Notes: generated from the letters alone by a model not told the origin. A stretch of DNA of 44,093 bases from CAZDHT01 sp964505325 (GCA_964505325.1 CAZDHT010000010.1:1-44093); one strand, 5' to 3'; positions 14,343-23,032 are shown, counted from the stretch's first letter. Translations and numbers: made by a program.

Positions 14343-15230
14343 TCACTCGCCCTGGTAATGCACCACGCGCTGCGACAGCTTCAGCACCAGCGCCGTCAAT
14401 GCGATCACCGCAATGAACAGCACCCACGAGAGGGCGCTGGCGTATCCCATCCGCAGGTGACGCATCGCCTGCAGGTTGATCTCGGGGGCGATGAAGTTGG
14501 CGGAGTCCCCCAGCTCCTGCTGCGTGTTGCCCGAGCTGATGAAGTACGGGATGGTGAACTGGCCGAGCGCGGCGATGATGCCCATCACGAGGTTGAACAG
14601 GATCACCGGCGAGATCATCGGGATCGAGATGCGAAGCACGCGTTGCAGGTAGCTGGCGCCGTCGATTTCGGCGGACTCATACAGCTCTTTCGGCACGTCG
14701 TGCAGGCCGGCGGTGAATATCACCACCGCGTGACCGACAGTCCACACGCCCGCGATCAGCAGCGTGACAAGGATCACGTCCGGGCTGATCCATCTGACGT
14801 CGGGCAGGCCGATCCACACCAGCACACGGTTGACGATGCCGTCGGCGGCGAAGATCCACAGCAGCAGCGCGGCGACGGCGACCTGTGGGACCAGCGCCGG
14901 CAAAAACACCACGGTGCGGAACGTGTCGATCCCGCGGGCGCGACGTTCGAGCAGCACCGCCAAGGTCAGCGAGACGGCCAGCGACACGGGGATCGCGACC
15001 AGCGCGAACAGGAACGTGCGGATGATCGCCCTCACGGCGCGGGGCGTCTGAAAGATCTCGACGTAGTTGCTGAACTGCACCCACAGCGGCCGGGAAAGCA
15101 GCGAGTATTCGGAAAAGCTGAGCACGAGCGACGCGAGAATGGGATAGGCCACGAACACGAAAAAGCCGATGAGCCACGGCGAGACGAACAGCAAGGCGTT
15201 CTTGTATTCAATCTTCTCGCGCAGGGTCAC
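14343..15230 (-). CDS. MalF/UgpA-type sugar ABC transporter permease
   Basis: A 295-residue inner-membrane protein with six predicted helices, beginning IEYKNALLFVSPWLIGFFVFVAYP, the usual start of this family. The EAA loop that docks to the ATPase reads ELYESAEIDGASYLQRVLRI and is intact. Together with the MalG-type permease one base downstream it should form the heterodimeric channel of a CUT1 oligosaccharide importer. The solute-binding protein lies 23 bases upstream on the same strand. No ATP-binding subunit is encoded here; in CUT1 systems one ATPase (MsmX/UgpC type) often serves several importers from elsewhere in the genome. The substrate cannot be read from the permeases. Confidence 0.9.
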   Translation of the reverse strand: MTLREKIEYKNALLFVSPWLIGFFVFVAYPILASLVLSFSEYSLLSRPLWVQFSNYVEIFQTPRAVRAIIRTFLFALVAIPVSLAVSLTLAVLLERRARGIDTFRTVVFLPALVPQVAVAALLLWIFAADGIVNRVLVWIGLPDVRWISPDVILVTLLIAGVWTVGHAVVIFTAGLHDVPKELYESAEIDGASYLQRVLRISIPMISPVILFNLVMGIIAALGQFTIPYFISSGNTQQELGDSANFIAPEINLQAMRHLRMGYASALSWVLFIAVIALTALVLKLSQRVVHYQGE

Positions 15231-15253
15231 GGCTCAGTGTCTCCTGGCCACCC

Positions 15254-16783
15254 TTATTGATCCTTGCCCACCTTGATGCCGAGTTCCTTCAGCTTCTCGA
15301 ATTCGCGGTCGAGGCGGCGCTGCATCAGCGTCTGAAGCTCGTCCAGCGCGGCCTGGGGCGTCTTCTTGCCGGTCCACACGTCGTCGAAGGCGTCGCCCCA
15401 CGCCTGCGCACACTCCCGCCAGACGCCGATGGGCGGGATGCGGAAGCAGTTCGGGCTGTCACCCAGATCCTCGAAGACCTTGATGTATGGATGGGGGTGT
15501 TCTCTGTACCAGCTCTCCGAGGTCTTCCGCAGCGGCGAATGCTTGCCCTGCCCCAGACATAGAATCTCCATCCCCTCCGGCGTGCACATGAACTTGATGA
15601 ACTCGAAGGCCTCTTTGACGTGCTTGGCGCCGCGAGGGATACCGATCACGTCCGCCTCGGCCACGGTCACGTTCGCGAGCAGCGGCTTGCCCGGGTTCTT
15701 CGGGTCCTCGATGGCCGGGAACGGACAGCAGCCCCACTCGAAATCTTTCGGCGCGTAGAACCCGATGAACTTCGCCATCCACACGCCCTGGATCTCCATC
15801 GCGACCTTGCCGCTGAAAAAGGCGTTGTCCGAGGTACTGAACGCGCCGGCCGTCTTCTTGAAGCGGTCCAGCTCCTCGTAGCTGATCGGCTTCGGGCCAA
15901 CGCCCTTGAACACCGCGCCGTCGGCATAGCTGGCGATCCACTTCATCGCCTTGAGGCTCTCGGGACTGTTGAACGTCAGCCGGTCCACCCCGTTCCACAG
16001 CGTGCCGCCGAACCACAACGCCCACGGGTACTTCCACCAGCCGGGCTCGGTCGGAAGGTAGCCCACCTGGATCAGCCGGCCGTTCTCATCGACCTTCGTC
16101 AGCCTGCGGGCGTACGTGTCGAGCTCCTGGATCGTGCGCGGCGGGCGGTCCGGATTCAGGCCCGCCTCGCGGAAGAGCTTCTTGTTCCAGTGCAGCGCCC
16201 AGGTGGAGGGCGTGCTGGGGATGGCCCACATCTTCCCGCTGTACTTGCACAGGTCCCAGTAAACACGGACGAAGGTGCGCTCGCTGATGCCGGCCTCCTT
16301 GAACATCTCGTCAAGCGGGACCAGAGCGTTCTGCGAAGCAAACACGGGCACGTCGACAGAGTACAGGCCCGCCAAGTCGGGCGGATCGCCGCCGGCGGTG
16401 GCAATCTTCGTCTTCTGTGTGATGTCGCCCTGGACGATCAGCTCGACGTAGATCTTGTCCTGCGTCCTGTTGAAGGCGTTGACCGCATCCTGAATCGCCT
16501 GCCCCTCGAAGCCCGACCATTTCTCCCAGTAGGTGATCCTGACGCGCTTTTGCGCATCGGGCCGTTGGTCTTTCGGGATCTTGGCCAGGGAGTCGTGTGG
16601 CTTGTTCGTCTTGGGATTGTAGTAGACCACGTCGGACTTGACGCCGAAATTGACCAGCAGCAGAAAGGCGATAAAGCCGAACAGGAGGGCGAGCGGGAGG
16701 ATCACCCCTTTGAAGAGCCGCCCGAACGGCGCGTCGAGCATCCAGCGGATCAGACTGTTGGAGCCCTGGTCTCCGGTAGCCAT
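15254..16783 (-). CDS. extracellular solute-binding protein with N-terminal membrane anchor
   Basis: A 509-residue CUT1-type substrate-binding protein (cluster 1 family). From about residue 78 it follows the fold: VRITYWEKWSGFEGQ, AVNAFNRTQDKIYVELIV, GGDPPDLAGLYSVDVPVFA, and late GIPRGAKHVKEAFEFIKFMCTPEGME. The export signal is unusual: about 25 hydrophilic residues, then an uninterrupted helix (27-47, VILPLALLFGFIAFLLLVNF) with neither a lipobox cysteine nor a clear cleavage site, so the protein is probably tethered as a single-pass membrane protein. Aromatic residues are frequent (WWKYPWALWFGG), as is common for oligosaccharide binding. It is second in the operon, 23 bases after the formylglycine-enzyme-like lipoprotein and 23 before the MalF-type permease. 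Confidence 0.9.
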   Translation of the reverse strand: MATGDQGSNSLIRWMLDAPFGRLFKGVILPLALLFGFIAFLLLVNFGVKSDVVYYNPKTNKPHDSLAKIPKDQRPDAQKRVRITYWEKWSGFEGQAIQDAVNAFNRTQDKIYVELIVQGDITQKTKIATAGGDPPDLAGLYSVDVPVFASQNALVPLDEMFKEAGISERTFVRVYWDLCKYSGKMWAIPSTPSTWALHWNKKLFREAGLNPDRPPRTIQELDTYARRLTKVDENGRLIQVGYLPTEPGWWKYPWALWFGGTLWNGVDRLTFNSPESLKAMKWIASYADGAVFKGVGPKPISYEELDRFKKTAGAFSTSDNAFFSGKVAMEIQGVWMAKFIGFYAPKDFEWGCCPFPAIEDPKNPGKPLLANVTVAEADVIGIPRGAKHVKEAFEFIKFMCTPEGMEILCLGQGKHSPLRKTSESWYREHPHPYIKVFEDLGDSPNCFRIPPIGVWRECAQAWGDAFDDVWTGKKTPQAALDELQTLMQRRLDREFEKLKELGIKVGKDQ

Positions 16784-16806
16784 GGCGGCCTCACCCCTTC
16801 AGGCCT

Positions 16807-17538
16807 TCACTTCAAGAGCGGCGGCTCGCAAAGGACGCGGAACCCGTGATGGTCGAGGTCAGCGCCGTCTGCCGGCGCTGCTTGACGCGCGGTCAGTCGC
16901 AAGCCGGGAGCTTTGTCGCGCCACGCCCCGCCTCGAAGCTCGTACGGCGGGATGCCTTTCAGGCGGACCCACTCGCCGACATTGCCGGCCATGTCGTACA
17001 GCCCGAACCTGTTCGGCTCGTAGCTGCCGACGGGTGTCGTGCCCTCGGCCTCGTAGCACGCTTTCTCCTTGTCGATCTCGTTGCCCCACGGATAAATCCT
17101 GTCGCCCCGGCCGCCGCGAGCCGCGTACTCCCATTCGACCGGGTCGGGCATCTTGTACTTGCGGCCGAGCGGGTCGTTCTTCGTGAGCCAGTTGCAGAAC
17201 GCCTCGGCCTGCTTCGCGGTCACGTTGCTGACCGGGTGGTCGTCCCCAGGGGAAGCCTTGCTGCGAGTGTGATCCGGCGCGAACTTCTCGTATTGCGCGT
17301 TGGTGACCTCGTGGGCGCCCATCAGCAGCGGCCGCCGCATCTCCAGGATGTAGGCGGACGTCTCCGTGCTTCCGGCGGGCAGCAGGACGAACTTGATGCC
17401 GGTGGGGTGCTTGAACGGCGTCGCCGGCCCCGAACGCGGAATGGGGGGGCCATCGAGGCGCCGGCGCTCTGGCTCACAGCCCGTTGCGACCAGCGCAGCG
17501 GCAGCCAGGCTCAGGATTACCGCGCTCCGTGACAGCAC
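16807..17538 (-). CDS. SUMF1/FGE-fold lipoprotein, catalytic cysteine missing
   Basis: A 243-residue protein with the formylglycine-generating-enzyme (SUMF1) fold: HEVTNAQYEKFAPDH, HPVSNVTAKQAEAFCNWL, YKMPDPVEWEYAARGG, YPWGNEID, GLYDMAGNVGEWV and the ending GFRVLCE. The start is the GTG at 17538, seven bases after GGGAGG; it gives a lipoprotein signal (VILSLAAAALVATGC, Cys21). True FGEs oxidise sulfatase cysteines with an active-site cysteine in the block RGGSF(x)C; here that block reads RGGAWRDKAPGLRLTAR with no cysteine, so activity as a sulfatase maturase is unlikely. Such FGE-like folds often bind ligands. Being first in the transport operon, it may be an envelope accessory protein for sugar capture. 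Sulfatase maturation is better assigned to the radical SAM enzyme at 21902-22999. Confidence 0.8.
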   Translation of the reverse strand: MLSRSAVILSLAAAALVATGCEPERRRLDGPPIPRSGPATPFKHPTGIKFVLLPAGSTETSAYILEMRRPLLMGAHEVTNAQYEKFAPDHTRSKASPGDDHPVSNVTAKQAEAFCNWLTKNDPLGRKYKMPDPVEWEYAARGGRGDRIYPWGNEIDKEKACYEAEGTTPVGSYEPNRFGLYDMAGNVGEWVRLKGIPPYELRGGAWRDKAPGLRLTARQAAPADGADLDHHGFRVLCEPPLLK

Positions 17539-17566
17539 TCGAGACCCTCCCGCCGGCGTTTTCCCG

Positions 17567-17595
17567 AGTATAGCACGCGCCCCAACCGATTGCAA
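17567..17595 (-). promoter_or_regulatory. sigma-70-type promoter of the sugar ABC operon
   Basis: Minus strand: TTGCAA (17595-17590), 17 bases, TATACT (17572-17567). The predicted start is near 17560, 22 bases before the GTG. The -35 overlaps the first of two GCAAACGC sequences in this divergent region. Confidence 0.65.
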
Positions 17596-17628
17596 ACGCG
17601 AACAGACCGCGCGAGAATCGCCTTCGGC

Positions 17629-17656
17629 TTGGCAAACGCCTTTTCGTAAGTATACT
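17629..17656 (+). promoter_or_regulatory. sigma-70-type promoter of the M23-PKD gene
   Basis: TTGGCA (17629-17634), 16 bases, TATACT (17651-17656). The predicted start near 17663 leaves a 49-base leader ending in GGAGG (17702-17706). A second GCAAACGC (17632-17639) overlaps the -35. Confidence 0.65.
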
Positions 17657-17711
17657 CTCTCGGCGCGCGAGTTGCCGGCCGGGGCGCCCGCGCAGGCCGG
17701 CGGAGGTAAGG

Positions 17712-19694
17712 ATGCTGGAACTCGAAGCGAAAGACACCCTGACCCCGGTCGAGCTGAACCACGGCGAAGGGTTCACGTTCAAGCTGCGAAATGGCGGCGT
17801 GCGGCAGTTCGTCCTCGAAGAAACGTCCGCCGCCGTTCTGCTGTCGAGTTGCGCCGACACCCGCGTCGAGGAGCCCGACGGCGGCACGATCTACCACTTC
17901 ACCGCGCGCGTGCGGATCGACGGCCACCCGATGACGATGGAACGCTACGTCTGCTCGCAGGAGTGCTTCTACGAGCCGTACGTCATCAACGGGATGCGGG
18001 TATGGTTCGACGGCGTGCAGGACATCTTCGACTTCACGATGGAGAACCACGGGCCGTGCCGGCCGAACCGCCACGCGCGGTTCGCGGTGCAGGATGCCGC
18101 GCTGCCCATCTGTCCGCAGGAGATGGCCGCGTGGTGCCCGATCGACGGGCAGTTCATCGACGTGGGCGACTGCTACAACGGCGACGATCCGTGGATGGGG
18201 CCGTACCTCGGCGGCACGGCGCACGGCGGGATGGACATCAACCACCCGCGCGGCACGCCGCTCTGGGCGCCCATCGACTTCGACTGCGGCCACTACTACG
18301 CGTGCGTCGCCCGTGGCGCCAACAACAACCGCTGGGAGGGCGTGCGGCGCTGGCCGGACGGCTCGACGTGGGTGCTGGGCACGTACCACGTCATCCGGGC
18401 GCTCGTCCCCGAGCACAGGCCGATCAAGGCGGGCACGCACTACGCCGAGGCCGCCGGCGTATGGGTCGGCTCGCACGACCACACCCACTTCGTGTTCAAG
18501 GTCAAGGACCGCGGGCGGGTCTTCCACCTGGACCCGTGGATCCTGTTCCGGCAGATCTTCGAGAACGAGGAGCGGACGGGCGGCTCGCGCGTGCTGCCGC
18601 AGCACCGGCCGCTGTGGAAGCGGACGGTGGTCGACATGGCACCGCTCGGCCCGGCGACAACCGGCGAGCCGGTGACGTTCGCGGCCCAGGTGCGGAAGGG
18701 GCGCGGCGTCGATAACCTGAAACATTACTGGACGTTCGGCGACGGCGGCTTCTCGGCCGAGGAGAACCCGGCACACACGTTCGCGAAGCCGGGCATCTAT
18801 CCGGTCACCCTGACCGCGAACGACGGACGCCGGGTCGCCGCCCGCACGCAGCACGTCACGATGGATGGCGAGGCCGTGAAGACGCCCGCGCTGGTGCTGA
18901 TCGCGCCCGACGAGTTCATGTTCCGTCCGAGGCCGGCGCACGCGATGGACGTCTTTGGTCGGCCGCCAAGACACATCCCACACACGCTCGAATTCGTCGC
19001 CCGACCCGACACACGGCCGGTCCCGGCGCCGAAAAGGGTGTTCCTGAAGAACGCCGGCGGCGGGACACTGGATGGCGCATCAATCGACTGTGCCGGGGCG
19101 CCCGGCTGGCTGAACGTGACGATCCGGGGCAGCGGCAACGAGCAGGCGCTGGCCGTGTCGGTCGATGCGACGGGCGTGGAGCCGGGGAAGTACGCGGCGG
19201 TTATCCGCGCGGACTGTCCCGGCGCGGTCAACTCGCCTCAGCGCTTTCGCGCGATCCTCCACGTGCCGGCGGAACCGCCGAAGGCGCAGGTGACCGTGGA
19301 CGACCTCGACGACGGTTTCTACGCCACGCCGTACTTCTGGGTCGGGCCGCGGTTCAATCACTGGAAGGAGCTGGGCTATGGTGGCCGCTACCTCACCAAC
19401 GGCGGCCGTTCGACGGAAGGCGAGTTCGCCCGCTTCACGCCGGACCTCCGCGCCGGTTGCTATGAGATCGCGTTCAGCGACCGAACGCCGTTCCAGGAAG
19501 GGACGCGCTTCGCCGTGCGCGTCCGGCACCGCTCGGGCGACGATACCGTGTGGGTCGAGCCGGCTCGTTCACGGGTCATCGGCACGTTTGAATTCGACGA
19601 GGGGACGGACGGCTTCGTGGAGGTCACAGCCGCCGGCTCGACCGGCCAGGTCTTCGCCGATGCGGTGACGTTTCGGCCGCTACAAGAGGCATAG
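17712..19694 (+). CDS. M23-like metallopeptidase-motif protein with PKD and golvesin-like domains
   Basis: A 660-residue multidomain protein; ATG 17712 five bases after GGAGG. Residues about 130-300 contain both zinc motifs of LytM/M23 peptidases: HxxxD as AHGGMDI (H171, D175) followed by GTPLWAP, and HxH as HTHFVFKV (H257, H259). M23 enzymes cut peptidoglycan cross-bridges or other glycine-rich peptides. Then comes a PKD domain (YWTFGDGGFS to GIYPVTLTANDG, about 318-395), a beta-rich stretch, and a C-terminal golvesin/XLY-type domain (from about 523: DDGFYATPYFWVG, GGRYLTNGG, GCYEIAFSD). These modules are normally extracellular, yet no signal peptide is visible and no better upstream start was found. 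It is divergent from the sugar ABC operon, sharing a 173-base control region. Confidence 0.75.
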   Translation: MLELEAKDTLTPVELNHGEGFTFKLRNGGVRQFVLEETSAAVLLSSCADTRVEEPDGGTIYHFTARVRIDGHPMTMERYVCSQECFYEPYVINGMRVWFDGVQDIFDFTMENHGPCRPNRHARFAVQDAALPICPQEMAAWCPIDGQFIDVGDCYNGDDPWMGPYLGGTAHGGMDINHPRGTPLWAPIDFDCGHYYACVARGANNNRWEGVRRWPDGSTWVLGTYHVIRALVPEHRPIKAGTHYAEAAGVWVGSHDHTHFVFKVKDRGRVFHLDPWILFRQIFENEERTGGSRVLPQHRPLWKRTVVDMAPLGPATTGEPVTFAAQVRKGRGVDNLKHYWTFGDGGFSAEENPAHTFAKPGIYPVTLTANDGRRVAARTQHVTMDGEAVKTPALVLIAPDEFMFRPRPAHAMDVFGRPPRHIPHTLEFVARPDTRPVPAPKRVFLKNAGGGTLDGASIDCAGAPGWLNVTIRGSGNEQALAVSVDATGVEPGKYAAVIRADCPGAVNSPQRFRAILHVPAEPPKAQVTVDDLDDGFYATPYFWVGPRFNHWKELGYGGRYLTNGGRSTEGEFARFTPDLRAGCYEIAFSDRTPFQEGTRFAVRVRHRSGDDTVWVEPARSRVIGTFEFDEGTDGFVEVTAAGSTGQVFADAVTFRPLQEA

Positions 19695-19726
19695 ACGGGT
19701 CGCTGTCCGCCACCTTCCCGCCGGCC

Positions 19727-21832
19727 TCAGCTTCCCTGGCCGTCGCCCCCTGCGGCTCGTTTCCCCGGGACGCCGGTCCGTTTGGCTGCGGAAGGCGCAT
19801 CGAGCTTGCTCCGATGCGCGTGCATGCGGAAGTCAAGACGCTTCGGCGGGGGAAACTCACGCCTGACGCGCTCCTTCAATTCGTCGTCAATGGAGATGTT
19901 CTCCGCCGCCGCCAGTCGTTTCTCGTGCATGCGGTACCATAAGTCCGACAGCGATACCTCGCCCTCCCGCATGTCGGTGACCACGATGTCACTCTCCAGC
20001 AGACGCCGGACCCTGTCGAGGTCGTCAATCTCAAGCGCGGCCCGGGCCTCGAGCACCTGGATGCGCGGCATCTTCCGGACCCGCTCCGGGAGTTCATCCA
20101 CCAGATCGACCGCCTCCGGGTAGCGTTCAGCGCGGATCAGTACCTTGAAGCACTCGACGGCGAGCGGCTGGAGGCGGGGGGCCATGTGCCTCGCCTTCAG
20201 GTAGAAGTCGGCCGCGTCCGCCGACCGGTCTTGCCCGATGGCGAAGAGGCCCAGGTTACGGTAGGCCCACGCCGACGGGGCCATCTGAATCGACTTCTCC
20301 CAGGCCTTTCTGGCCTTGTCCGCCTCGCCGGCGTAGTACGCCATGACGCCTAAGTGCAACCACGAAAGCCAGTGGGCGCCGCGCCCTTCGCCGACCGCTT
20401 CCTCCAGTAGCTGGCGCCATTCGGGCTGGACCATCCACGAGACCGGCGGGTCGGCGGGATCATCGGTAGGAAGCTCGCCCTCCTCGAGCAGCGCCAGCCA
20501 CGGGGCCTGTTCGGCGCCGAGTGTTTCATCGCCAAAGACCAGCGCTCCGGAACAGAACGGCTCTTCGCCGTTCCGCTCCCTGCGGCGGCGTTCGAGCGCG
20601 CCCCATCCCGCGCCGCGCTGGATCAGCTCTGCCGGCTCACGGTCGGCCGCGGCCGCGGCAGCGGCAAGGGTGTCCTCGAGGTACGTGGACGGGAGCATAT
20701 CGGCCAGCCGCCCCTCAACCTCCGCGATGGCGGCGTCCCAGTCCTCTCCGTGTATCGTCGCTGGATCCGCCTCCATCAAGCCGTACGCCTCGAGCCACGT
20801 CCACTCCGCACCCGCCGGCATCGGCGTGCACTCGGCCTGTGTCCGGGCGAGGCCGGCTTGGACTTCGATGTACGGTTTGTCACCCGGGGGCGAGAGGAAT
20901 TCCTGCCAGCGGCGCCCGCCGGGGCCCATTCCCCAGCGAAACATCTTGCGGCCGCGCATCCGCGGAGTCGACACATGCACGAGCCCGCGGCCGTCCGGCC
21001 CCAGCGACGCGATCCAGGGGCGCGGATGGTCGTCGATCGCGTAGAAGTAGTCACCGGCGGGGGACGGGTTGGCCGGGTAGGTCCGGTCGATACCCTCGTG
21101 AACGGGAATGGGTAACTGCCGGATGCCGCCGTCGTAGCTGAACTTGTATGCGCTGTGCGCTGGGACGACGATCCGCGCGCCTTCCGCTTCGTCCACGGCG
21201 ATGTTCGACCACCAGTACATCGGGACCTCGTGGTCGTGCGGGTTGGTCAGCCGCACCCGAGCCAGGAGGAACGGCGAACCATCGGGGAGCAGGAAGTCAA
21301 TCTGGAACGGGGCGCGGCGGATCCGCTCCCACTCGTACATGCGGAGGACGGGCGCGCCGTCGTCGCCGGCAACCCGCGCCACGAACAGCGGCTCGCACGT
21401 GAACGGCGTGTGGCCTCGGATTCCATGGTTCCACTCCACGCCGCCGCTGAACCAGATGTTCAGAATGCCCAGATTCGCCGGCTGAAAGACCCGGTTCACG
21501 TAAAGCAACTCGGTGTCAGACGGCTTGTGCACAAGCGACCACAGCCGACCGCCAAGCTCGGTCAGAAACGTGGCCCGGAGGATGTCGTTCTCCAGGACCG
21601 CCGTTCTGAACGTGCGGGGTTTGAGCACCCGGTCGTAGCCGTACTGCACGCGATAGGGGAGGCACCCTGGGACCGCGCCGTACTGGAACAGCTTTCGCAT
21701 TTTCTTCTGGACCGCCGTGCTGGGCTCTTGCTTCTTGTGCGGTCCATGGATCCGCTGCATCCGCGGCAGCGGGTCGGCCTGGCCGACCCCGCCGGCCGGC
21801 ATCTCCCAGGTGCCAAGTCTCAGTTCACTCAT
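19727..21832 (-). CDS. DUF5107 mutarotase-like domain plus TPR protein
   Basis: A 701-residue protein without a signal peptide. Residues about 60-380 match DUF5107, a beta-supersandwich related to galactose mutarotases: TAVLENDILRATFLTELGGRLWSLVHKP, NLGILNIWFSGGVEWNHGIRGH and PMYWWSNIAVDE are typical. The C-terminal third is helical with tetratricopeptide-like repeats (HLGVMAYYAGEADKARKAWEKS, YRNLGLFAIGQDRSADAADFYLKA). The architecture is known from glycan-utilising bacteria; the enzymatic role of DUF5107 is not proven, but carbohydrate recognition is likely. The N-terminus contains basic, proline-rich residues of unknown use. Upstream on the minus strand a TATAAT (21876-21871) without a good -35 suggests its own weak promoter separate from the radical SAM gene 69 bases away. 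It converges with the M23-PKD gene. Confidence 0.85.
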   Translation of the reverse strand: MSELRLGTWEMPAGGVGQADPLPRMQRIHGPHKKQEPSTAVQKKMRKLFQYGAVPGCLPYRVQYGYDRVLKPRTFRTAVLENDILRATFLTELGGRLWSLVHKPSDTELLYVNRVFQPANLGILNIWFSGGVEWNHGIRGHTPFTCEPLFVARVAGDDGAPVLRMYEWERIRRAPFQIDFLLPDGSPFLLARVRLTNPHDHEVPMYWWSNIAVDEAEGARIVVPAHSAYKFSYDGGIRQLPIPVHEGIDRTYPANPSPAGDYFYAIDDHPRPWIASLGPDGRGLVHVSTPRMRGRKMFRWGMGPGGRRWQEFLSPPGDKPYIEVQAGLARTQAECTPMPAGAEWTWLEAYGLMEADPATIHGEDWDAAIAEVEGRLADMLPSTYLEDTLAAAAAAADREPAELIQRGAGWGALERRRRERNGEEPFCSGALVFGDETLGAEQAPWLALLEEGELPTDDPADPPVSWMVQPEWRQLLEEAVGEGRGAHWLSWLHLGVMAYYAGEADKARKAWEKSIQMAPSAWAYRNLGLFAIGQDRSADAADFYLKARHMAPRLQPLAVECFKVLIRAERYPEAVDLVDELPERVRKMPRIQVLEARAALEIDDLDRVRRLLESDIVVTDMREGEVSLSDLWYRMHEKRLAAAENISIDDELKERVRREFPPPKRLDFRMHAHRSKLDAPSAAKRTGVPGKRAAGGDGQGS

Positions 21833-21901
21833 AGTATTCTCGCCAAGAGGAGCGCAAAATGTACGAAGGGATTATAAACAGATTCTTGCCGGGGTCGCGC
21901 T

Positions 21902-22999
21902 TTATCTCCTTCTCATGCTGGCGGCAAGTTGCCGGAGCCGGGTGGCGGTGGCCGCGAAGAACTTCCGGTAGCCTTCGCAGTAGTGGCTCTTGCCGTCGGC
22001 GGCGCGGTCGCGCGGGCATCCGCCGTGACAGATCGCCCACCATTCGCACTCGCGGCATTCCGCCGCCGCCTGTCCCTTCAACTTCCCGAATCTCTCCTCG
22101 CGCACTTGCTCGAGGTATTCAGCCATCGGTCGCTCGCCAAGGTACCCCAGCAGCCATTCGGGCCGGCCGAAGAAGTCGCACGGGAACACCTCGCCGCCCC
22201 GCTCGATCATGAGATAGTCGCTGCACCGCGCCTGATAGGTGCACATCGTCGGCGTGCCCGTGAGGTAATAGGCGAGCGCGCTGTCGATGTTGCGTTCCGA
22301 GACCTTCCCAATGTCACGCTGCCACCACTCGTCGAAGACGCCGACCAGGAAGTCACCGAACTCCTCGGCGGTGATACTCTCCGGCGTGAGGCCGCCGTCG
22401 TCCTTCAGCTCACGGCACGGGATGTACTGGATGTTGTTGAAGCCGTGGGCGACGTACCAGCGGTAGACCTCGCGCCCGCGCCGCACATTGGCGCGGCTGA
22501 CGACGCACAGGATGTTGAACTCCACTCCGAATTGCCTGAAGAGCTGCGCGGCGCGCATGACCGCGCCGAATGACCTGCCGCGCATCGCCTCGTGCACGTC
22601 GCGGGGGCCATCCAGCGAGAGGCCGACGAGGAACTTGTACTCGGCGAGGAACTTCGCCCAGTCGCGGTCGATCAGAATGCCGTTGGTCTGGAAGGCGTTG
22701 CCGACCACCTGGCCGCGGGCGCCGTGCTTCATCTGGAGCTCGACGGTGCGACGGAAGAAGTCCAAGCCTGCCAGGGTGGGCTCGCCGCCCTGCCAGCAGA
22801 AAACCGACTCGCGCATGCGGTACGAGAGAAACTCACCGACCATTCCCTCGAGGATGTCGTCGGGCATGGTCGCCGCGGCGCGCTTCCGTGCGTCGAGCCG
22901 CCCCTCGAGCAACTTCTCGGTGCCCGAGTAGAAGCAATACCTGCACCGCAGGTTACAGCGATCACCGACCGGCTTGATCAAGAGTTGAAACTGACGCAC
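21902..22999 (-). CDS. anaerobic sulfatase-maturating enzyme (radical SAM/SPASM)
   Basis: A 365-residue radical SAM protein. The GTG at 22999 is taken as start: GAGGT lies five bases upstream and the protein begins RQFQLLIKPVGDRCNLRCRY, as expected; a longer frame upstream is only repeat DNA. The radical SAM cluster motif is C15-x3-C19-x2-C22 (CNLRCRYC), with the SAM-binding GGEPT in WQGGEPTLAGLDFF. A SPASM region follows with cysteines in CTYQARCSDYLMI, GGEVFPCDFFG, AECRECEWWAICHGGC and YCEGYRKFF, enough for two auxiliary clusters. anSMEs convert a Cys or Ser of sulfatases to formylglycine without oxygen in the cytoplasm. The likely client is the CSPAR-type sulfatase at 30813-32243. Confidence 0.9.
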   Translation of the reverse strand: MRQFQLLIKPVGDRCNLRCRYCFYSGTEKLLEGRLDARKRAAATMPDDILEGMVGEFLSYRMRESVFCWQGGEPTLAGLDFFRRTVELQMKHGARGQVVGNAFQTNGILIDRDWAKFLAEYKFLVGLSLDGPRDVHEAMRGRSFGAVMRAAQLFRQFGVEFNILCVVSRANVRRGREVYRWYVAHGFNNIQYIPCRELKDDGGLTPESITAEEFGDFLVGVFDEWWQRDIGKVSERNIDSALAYYLTGTPTMCTYQARCSDYLMIERGGEVFPCDFFGRPEWLLGYLGERPMAEYLEQVREERFGKLKGQAAAECRECEWWAICHGGCPRDRAADGKSHYCEGYRKFFAATATRLRQLAASMRRR

Positions 23000-23032
23000 G
23001 GATGACCTCGGGTGGATATGAGAAAGGGAAAG

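Noticed and set aside
17517..18983. A 488-codon minus-strand frame opposite the M23-PKD gene
   Set aside because: No domain pattern and it would overlap the start region of the divergent operon.
21860..21900. Full sigma-70 promoter for the DUF5107 gene
   Set aside because: A TATAAT is present at 21876-21871, but no -35 within 16-18 bases resembles consensus, so it is mentioned only in the gene entry.
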